From Dehalococcoidia bacterium (lineage in GTDB: Bacteria > Chloroflexota > Dehalococcoidia > Tepidiformales > Tepidiformaceae): a stretch of DNA of 64,000 bases. A program made the translations under genes and the position numbers. Location: positions 1 through 64,000 of the forward strand of contig PQAO01000008.1 in NCBI GenBank assembly GCA_003104995.1, written 5' to 3'. Below the pieces are notes generated by a model, which worked only from the letters and a program-made list of their open reading frames with translations, ran no database searches and was not told the origin of the DNA. Shown in pieces: positions 59,190 to 64,000 of the stretch; within the stretch, counting starts at the first letter, position 1; each line of letters opens with the position of its first letter.

Positions 59190-59635
59190 TGGCAGTCGGG
59201 GAACAGACGATTGAAGCGTGGAACACAGCAATCCGGCTGGCGGCGGCCATCGGGCGGCTGAAAATTGGGTCGAACCTGCGCGCGGCAGCCGACGCACAGG
59301 CGAAGGCGTTCGAACTGGCGGGCATCGCCGGCGGCCTGATCGCCGAGGCCGGGACGCGTGAAGGACCCGCACAGATCGGCCTGTTGAGGGACGCCCGGGG
59401 CGCGCTGGCGCAGTGCCGGTCGTGGATCAGCGTCCTTGCAGCGGTGACGAACGAGCAGGAGTCGGTGTTCGGGAACGAGCTCGACCTGGTGGAGCAGGCC
59501 TCGCGCCAGGTGAACGCCTACGCGCGTTCGCTCGATCGCGGAGGTCCTCCGGCGGGCGGGCCGCGGCCACCAATGCGCCCGGGCGGCGGTCCACGGCCGG
59601 GCGGTCCGCCGCGCTCCGGGGGCGGGCCTCGATGA
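59189..59635 (+). CDS. Small helical protein with Gly/Pro/Arg-rich tail
   Basis: 148 aa, unrecognised. Residues 1-115 are predicted helical (EAWNTAIRLAAAIGRLKIGSNLRAAADAQAKAFELAGIAGGLIAEAG; DEV-type helix EQESVFGNELDLVEQASRQVNAYAR) and recall four-helix-bundle proteins of the S23/IVP type. The last ~32 residues are a disordered Gly-Pro-Arg tail that might bind RNA. It starts at TGATG (1-bp overlap with the previous stop) and ends with ATGA into trpS, so it is translationally coupled to both. Confidence 0.7.
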   Translation: MAVGEQTIEAWNTAIRLAAAIGRLKIGSNLRAAADAQAKAFELAGIAGGLIAEAGTREGPAQIGLLRDARGALAQCRSWISVLAAVTNEQESVFGNELDLVEQASRQVNAYARSLDRGGPPAGGPRPPMRPGGGPRPGGPPRSGGGPR

Positions 59636-60657
59636 GCGAACGCAAGCGCATCCTGACCGGCATTCGGCCAACCGGGGCACTGCACCTGGGCCACTATGCG
59701 GGCGCGCTTGAGAACTGGGTGCGGCTTCAGCACGAGTACGAGGCGTACTTCCTCATCGCGGACTACCAGGTGTCGGACTATGCGGACGACATCCAGCGGG
59801 TGCGCGACGCGGTCTGGGAGGTGGCGCTCGACTGGCTGGCGGTCGGGCTGGATCCGGAGACCAGCTCATACGTAATCGAGAGCCTGGTACCGGAGCATGC
59901 GGAACTATCGACGTTGCTGGGGTGGTTCCTGCCGGTCTCGATGCTGGAGCGCAACCCGACGCTCAAGGCAGAGATGGCCGCGATGGAGGAGCCCGAGGAT
60001 GGCTCGCAGGAGCGGAAATCGGTGCCGGTAGCTTTCTACACCTACCCGGTGATGCAGGTGGCGAACATCCTGATGCCGCGGGCGCACCTGGTGCCGGTGG
60101 GCGAAGACCAGCTGCCCCACATCGAGCTTACGCGCGAAACTGCCCGCCGCTTCAACCGGCGGTTCAAGGACGTGTTCCCCGAGCCTGAGGCACTGGTCGG
60201 CAGGGTGCCGCGGCTGGTCGGCACCGATGGCAACGCGAAGATGAGCAAGTCGCGGGGGAACACAATCGACCTGAAGGACTCGGCCGAGACGGTGACGAAG
60301 AAGGTGAAGGCGATGTATGCCGGGCCTCCCCGCGGCGCGACCGAACCCGGCAAGGCCGAGGAGAACCCGGTCTTCCTTTACCTGGACGCGTTCGACCCCG
60401 AGACGGCGCTCGTCGCACAAATGAAGGAGGAGTACGAGACCGCGGGGATCCCGAATAAGGTGTTGAAGGACCGCCTGACGCTCGTACTGAACGAGTTGCT
60501 CGACCCCTTCCGGGAGCGGCGGGCGCACTACGAAGCGAACATGAAGCTGGTGCGCGAGGCACTGGAACACGGGACGAAGCGCGGCCGGGCCATCGCCCGG
60601 GAGACGATGGAGATGGTGCGGGATGCGCTCGACCTGAACTACCTGGAGAAGTACTAG
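59632..60657 (+). CDS. trpS: Tryptophanyl-tRNA synthetase
   Basis: 341-aa class Ic synthetase charging tRNA-Trp. HIGH-type motif PTGALHLGHYAGAL, tryptophan pocket residues in VPVGEDQLPHIELTRETARRFN, and KMSKS in GNAKMSKSRGNTI. Being inside the T-box operon it is itself induced when tRNA-Trp is uncharged. Overlaps the upstream gene by ATGA and trpE by 1 bp. Confidence 0.96.
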   Translation: MSERKRILTGIRPTGALHLGHYAGALENWVRLQHEYEAYFLIADYQVSDYADDIQRVRDAVWEVALDWLAVGLDPETSSYVIESLVPEHAELSTLLGWFLPVSMLERNPTLKAEMAAMEEPEDGSQERKSVPVAFYTYPVMQVANILMPRAHLVPVGEDQLPHIELTRETARRFNRRFKDVFPEPEALVGRVPRLVGTDGNAKMSKSRGNTIDLKDSAETVTKKVKAMYAGPPRGATEPGKAEENPVFLYLDAFDPETALVAQMKEEYETAGIPNKVLKDRLTLVLNELLDPFRERRAHYEANMKLVREALEHGTKRGRAIARETMEMVRDALDLNYLEKY

Positions 60658-62144
60658 TGCTCCACCCGACGCTCGACGAGGTGAAGGAACTCGCCCGGCG
60701 GGGTGCGGGGAACCTGGTGCCAGTCTACCGGGAGGTGACGGCCGACCTGGAGACCCCGGTCTCGGCGTTCCTGAAGGTACAGACCGGCAGGTATTCGTTC
60801 CTGCTGGAGTCGGTCGAAGGCGGCGAGCGGATGGCGCGCTACTCGTTCATTGGGACGCAGCCATACCGGGTGCTGCGGACGGGCCCGGGGGAGGAGTGGC
60901 AAGGCGACCCGCTGGTGCCGCTGGAACAGGAGATCTCACGCTTCAAGGAGATCGCGGTCGCGGGCGTGCCGGCGTTCACGGGCGGGGCGATCGGCTACGT
61001 GGCGTATGACGCGGTGCGCCACTTCGAGCCCCGCGTGGTGCCGCCCGAGAAGGACGACCTCGGCATCCCGGAGGCCATCTTCCTCTTCTGTGACTCGATG
61101 GTGGTGTTCGACCACATCCGCCACACGATCAAGGTTGTGGCGCATTGCCGGCTGGATGGGGACATCGACTCCTCGTACCGCCAGGCGGCGTTCCGGATCG
61201 ACGAGATCGTGGAGAAACTGAACAACCCGACGATCCATCTCCCCCCTGAAGAAGTCGGGGCGGTGTTGCGGACGAACGGCCAGGCGGAGTCGAACGTGGG
61301 CCGCGAGGGCTATGAACTCATGGTCGAGCGGATCAAGGAGTACGTGGTTGCCGGGGACGTAATCCAGACGGTGCCGTCGCAGCGGCTGGCGCGGAAAATT
61401 GCGGTCCACCCGTTCAACATCTACCGGCAGCTGCGGATCGTGAACCCCTCGCCGTACATGTTCTATCTGGACATGGGCGACTTCCAGATTGTTGGGGCTT
61501 CGCCGGAGCTGCTCGTTCGGGTGGAGGACGGCGTGGTCATCAACCATCCCATCGCAGGGACTCGGCCACGCGGTGCGACGCCGGAGGAAGACGAGCGCCT
61601 GGCGGCGGACCTCCTCTCCGACGAGAAGGAGTTGGCCGAACACATCATGCTGGTCGACCTCGGCCGGAACGACGTCGGGCGGGTCTCGACGCCGGGGACG
61701 GTCCACGTCGACAAGCTGATGGAGATCGAGAAGTACTCCCACGTGATGCACATCGTCTCCAACGTTTCGGGGAGGCTGGCCGAGGGGAAGACGCAGTTCG
61801 ACGCGTTCCGCGCCGTGTTCCCGGCGGGGACGGTGAGCGGGGCGCCGAAGGTGCGGGCGATGGAGATCATCGCGGAACTCGAGCCTTCGAAGCGGGGGAT
61901 CTACGCGGGAGCCGTGGGCTATGCGAGCTTCTCGGGCAGCCTGGATACCTGCATCGCGATCCGGACGATGCTGGTGAAAGACGGCGTGGCGTTTCTGCAG
62001 GCAGGCGGGGGGATCGTGTACGACTCGGTGCCGGAGACGGAGTACATCGAGACGGTGAACAAGATGCGGGCGCTGATGCGCGCCATCGACCAGGCGGAAA
62101 TCGCCTCCGCCGAGATGAAGACTGGCAGCCTGGGCTATGGGTAA
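60657..62144 (+). CDS. trpE: Anthranilate synthase component I
   Basis: 495-aa chorismate-using enzyme, first step of tryptophan synthesis. The N-terminal part has YSFLLESVEGGERMARYSFIG, including the LLES element that binds tryptophan for feedback inhibition. The catalytic domain has HPIAGTRPRGATPEEDE, LVDLGRNDVGRVS, GTVSGAPKVRAMEIIAELEPSKRGIYAGAVGY and QAGGGIVYDSVPETEY. No trpG follows, so the amidotransferase subunit must come from elsewhere. GTG start overlapping the trpS stop. Confidence 0.95.
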   Translation: MLHPTLDEVKELARRGAGNLVPVYREVTADLETPVSAFLKVQTGRYSFLLESVEGGERMARYSFIGTQPYRVLRTGPGEEWQGDPLVPLEQEISRFKEIAVAGVPAFTGGAIGYVAYDAVRHFEPRVVPPEKDDLGIPEAIFLFCDSMVVFDHIRHTIKVVAHCRLDGDIDSSYRQAAFRIDEIVEKLNNPTIHLPPEEVGAVLRTNGQAESNVGREGYELMVERIKEYVVAGDVIQTVPSQRLARKIAVHPFNIYRQLRIVNPSPYMFYLDMGDFQIVGASPELLVRVEDGVVINHPIAGTRPRGATPEEDERLAADLLSDEKELAEHIMLVDLGRNDVGRVSTPGTVHVDKLMEIEKYSHVMHIVSNVSGRLAEGKTQFDAFRAVFPAGTVSGAPKVRAMEIIAELEPSKRGIYAGAVGYASFSGSLDTCIAIRTMLVKDGVAFLQAGGGIVYDSVPETEYIETVNKMRALMRAIDQAEIASAEMKTGSLGYG

Positions 62145-62165
62145 GGGCTGCGACCGGGGTGCGCG

Positions 62166-62558
62166 ATGAGCGACCGGCGGCCGGACTGCGTGTACGGCAT
62201 CCTGGTGAAGGACGATAGGGTGTTCGTGCGTTCGTTCGGTGACGAAGCCGGGCTGCCGGGCGGCGTGTTTCGCCCGCTGGCCGAGGACCGCAAAGTGGAG
62301 CTCCGCGCGCACCTGTGGGATCAGCTCGGGATCGAGACCCGGGCGATCTGGGCGCAAGGCGCGTTCGCCTACCGCAATCCGGACGAGAGGGCCGAGCGGT
62401 TCAGCGGGTTCTACTCGGTGTGGGAGTGGGAGCCGGACGTCCCGGGTGGGGCAGGCCGCTGGCTTACAAGCGACGAAGTCGGGGCGAGCACACTGCCGGC
62501 TCCAGTGCGCATACTCTTACTGAGCGTGCTGGCCACGCTGGCGATGAAGACAACATGA
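62166..62558 (+). CDS. NUDIX-fold protein with degenerate NUDIX box
   Basis: 130 aa with a NUDIX alpha-beta-alpha layout: VYGILVKDDRVFVRSF, LPGGVFRPL, a helix ending in LWDQLGI, then the later strands and helix. The NUDIX box pattern REUXEEXGU is not met; Ala-His and Asp-Gln take the places of RE and EE. It is probably unable to hydrolyse nucleoside diphosphates and may bind a ligand instead. It is followed with ATGA overlap by a second protein of the same type. Confidence 0.75.
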   Translation: MSDRRPDCVYGILVKDDRVFVRSFGDEAGLPGGVFRPLAEDRKVELRAHLWDQLGIETRAIWAQGAFAYRNPDERAERFSGFYSVWEWEPDVPGGAGRWLTSDEVGASTLPAPVRILLLSVLATLAMKTT

Positions 62559-63430
62559 AACAGCACATACGTATGGCGGCGATCCTGGAGCGCGAGGGGC
62601 GGCTCTTCCTGGTGCGGCCGCGGCCTGACGCGCCGTGGGAGCTGCCCGGCGGGCCGCTCCCCGAGCACGCGGACGACGTGGACCGCGAGATGGATGACAT
62701 CCTCGGCCAGCTGGGCGTGTGTGCGCCGGCAATCGAAGAGGACTTCCTCCAGACGCACTTCTTCCCGGCGGATGAGGGACAGGTGGTGTTCAACCTGTAC
62801 GCCGCAACCGAGTGGACCGGCGACCCGGTGGTTCCCGCCGGGCATGGTGCAGGCTGGTTCGCTTTCGACGAGATCGAAGCGATCGAGATGGATGAACTGA
62901 CCCGGAATGCCCTGCTGGAGGCGCTGGGCATCCGGACACCCGTGGACCGGACGGCCGACATCCTGTCGGCGCTCGGAGGCGAGCTTGGCGCGCCGGAGCG
63001 GCCCGTGGCGGCGGCTCCCGTGGGAGAACGGCATCACCCTCCTGGCCGGGAGGCAGGACTGGACGTGCTCCGCACGCTCACCGGGGCCGACCCGGAACGG
63101 GTGGCGGAGATGATCGCCCGCCAACAACCCGAACTGGCGAACGACCAGATTGACTTCGTCCTGGGGCAGGTGTGGGCCAACGCCGCCCTGGACCGGCGCA
63201 CGCGAAGCCTGCTGGTGGTGGCGATGCTCGCTACGACCGGACGGACCGGCTCGTCGCTGCGGTCACACATCAACGGAGCCCTGAACCACGGGGCCACACC
63301 GGCTCAAGTGGTCGAGACATTGCGCATGGTGGCAGCCTACGCCGGCTTCCCGGCGGCGATCGAGGCGTGGCCGGCGATGGAGGACGTGTTCGAGCAGCGC
63401 GGAGTTCCGCGGCCGGGGAGGGCTGAGTGA
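62555..63430 (+). CDS. Degenerate NUDIX domain fused to carboxymuconolactone-decarboxylase-like domain
   Basis: 291 aa. The N-terminal NUDIX fold (AAILEREGRLFLVRPR, WELPGGPLP, ILGQLGV) also lacks the catalytic glutamates: the box ends GQLGV, like DQLGI in the upstream protein. The C-terminal ~110 residues form a CMD/AhpD-type helical domain (RTRSLLVVAMLATTGRTGSSLRSHINGALNHGATPAQVVETLRMVAAYAGFPAAIEAW) of the PcaC kind without the CxxC of AhpD. The fusion is unusual to me. A sensor or lactone-handling role is possible; function unassigned. Confidence 0.8.
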   Translation: MKQHIRMAAILEREGRLFLVRPRPDAPWELPGGPLPEHADDVDREMDDILGQLGVCAPAIEEDFLQTHFFPADEGQVVFNLYAATEWTGDPVVPAGHGAGWFAFDEIEAIEMDELTRNALLEALGIRTPVDRTADILSALGGELGAPERPVAAAPVGERHHPPGREAGLDVLRTLTGADPERVAEMIARQQPELANDQIDFVLGQVWANAALDRRTRSLLVVAMLATTGRTGSSLRSHINGALNHGATPAQVVETLRMVAAYAGFPAAIEAWPAMEDVFEQRGVPRPGRAE

Positions 63431-64000
63431 GCGTCATCCTCTGGGACCTTGACGACACGCTGCTGGATACCCTCAGCGGCCGCATGCACGCACTCTCGCA
63501 TGCGCACGAAACGCTGCTGGGGAAGAAGGTGGACCCGGAGGCGCTCTGGCGTTCGCACCGGGGCGGCACGCTGGAGGACCTGGGCCGGCGGCTGCTCGGC
63601 GACGACTACCTGAAGTTCGCGACGGTGTACCGGGAACGGTATTACAGCCTGGTGCGCGAGGTCCGGCCGTACCCGGGCATCGAACCGGTGCTACGGTCGT
63701 TCCACGAGGCCGGGTTTGAGATGGGCGTTGTGACCTCGAAGCTGTCCTGGGGCGCGACTGAGGAGCTGACCATGGCTGGCATCCTGCACTACTTCCACAC
63801 GATCGTCGGGTCGGACGACACAGACGCGCATAAGCCGGATCCGGAGCCGATCCATGCGGCCCTCGACCGGATGCTGGCGGACGAACCGTCAGCGGCTGTG
63901 TTCATCGGGGATAGCCCCGCGGACGTGTGGGCGGCGCGAAACGCGGGGATCCGTTCGATCGCGGCGCTCTGGGGGACGCTGGACTCGGAGCTGCTTCTCG
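63427..64000 (+). CDS. HAD superfamily phosphatase (phosphoglycolate phosphatase-like), partial
   Basis: Runs off the window after 191 codons. HAD motif I is ILWDLDDTLLDT, motif II VVTSKLSWG, motif III region DAHKPDPEPIHAAL with the Lys, and motif IV IGDSPADVWAARNAG. The helical cap lies between motifs I and II. Such enzymes remove phosphate from small metabolites. GTG start overlapping the previous stop by GTGA, so it belongs to the same operon. Confidence 0.88.
   Translation, partial: MSVILWDLDDTLLDTLSGRMHALSHAHETLLGKKVDPEALWRSHRGGTLEDLGRRLLGDDYLKFATVYRERYYSLVREVRPYPGIEPVLRSFHEAGFEMGVVTSKLSWGATEELTMAGILHYFHTIVGSDDTDAHKPDPEPIHAALDRMLADEPSAAVFIGDSPADVWAARNAGIRSIAALWGTLDSELLL

Noticed and set aside
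1..64000. CRISPR arrays, tRNA or rRNA genes, insertion sequences, prophage
   Set aside because: Looked for direct-repeat spacing, tRNA T-loop/CCA signatures, transposase motifs and terminal inverted repeats; nothing convincing found by eye.

Overview
The window is GC-rich bacterial chromosomal DNA, densely packed with genes and free of insertion sequences, phage genes, rRNA, tRNA or CRISPR arrays that I can recognise. My best guess at the host is a Chloroflexota bacterium of the Dehalococcoidia/Tepidiforma kind. The pointers are flagellar late genes without any sign of outer-membrane biogenesis, an actinobacterial-like phosphatidylinositol-mannoside cassette, many CoA-transferase/crotonase/thiolase genes, TrpB2 under a T-box, and many apparently leaderless mRNAs (a -10 hexamer 6-7 nt before the start codon). 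This taxonomic call is inference.

Layout. 0-4.2 kb: a peroxiredoxin whose peroxidatic cysteine codon is UGA, followed by a strong hairpin (a probable selenoprotein); a crotonase; a phosphoribosyltransferase / erythromycin-esterase remnant / hydrolase trio; a frameshifted Uma2 gene. 4.2-10.5 kb: uvrC, an orphan HicB-like gene, an SGNH hydrolase, a zinc-ribbon protein, an M28 peptidase and a LysM lipoprotein. 10.5-20 kb: two CaiB/BaiF CoA-transferases, a nitroreductase, an MDR reductase, a hydrolase, a multi-cluster ferredoxin, PhhB, a Tat-exported ABC solute-binding lipoprotein and a winged-helix regulator.

20-30 kb is a late flagellar block on the minus strand: three flagellins (two are near-identical tandem copies), flaG, fliD, fliS, a fliT-like gene, a sortase and flgM. 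Three transcription units (fliC3, flaG-fliD-fliS, sortase-flgM) carry the same sigma-28-like element TCAA-N15-(C/G)CCGA, which ties the sortase to the flagellar regulon.

31-35.3 kb is a tightly coupled operon of two lysophospholipid-type acyltransferases, a PHP phosphoesterase, a PimA-like mannosyltransferase and a CDP-alcohol phosphatidyltransferase. It reads as a complete phosphatidylinositol-mannoside-type membrane lipid pathway. 35.3-44.8 kb: a membrane-anchored metallopeptidase, prfB with its programmed +1 frameshift site, a VapBC-type toxin-antitoxin pair, folD, acpS, nnr, fabF and recJ. 45-56.6 kb: a DUF35/thiolase pair, a phosphotransferase, an MDR dehydrogenase, a sulfurtransferase, glutamine-dependent nadE, glgC, DUF2203, a hydrolase and a methyltransferase.

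56.6-64 kb is a tryptophan operon. A T-box leader with a UGG specifier and a UGGC acceptor-binding bulge (both fitting tRNA-Trp) precedes trpB2, a CADD-like diiron oxygenase gene, a small helical protein, trpS, trpE, two consecutive NUDIX-fold proteins that have both lost the catalytic glutamates (the second fused to a carboxymuconolactone-decarboxylase-like domain), and a HAD phosphatase cut by the window end.
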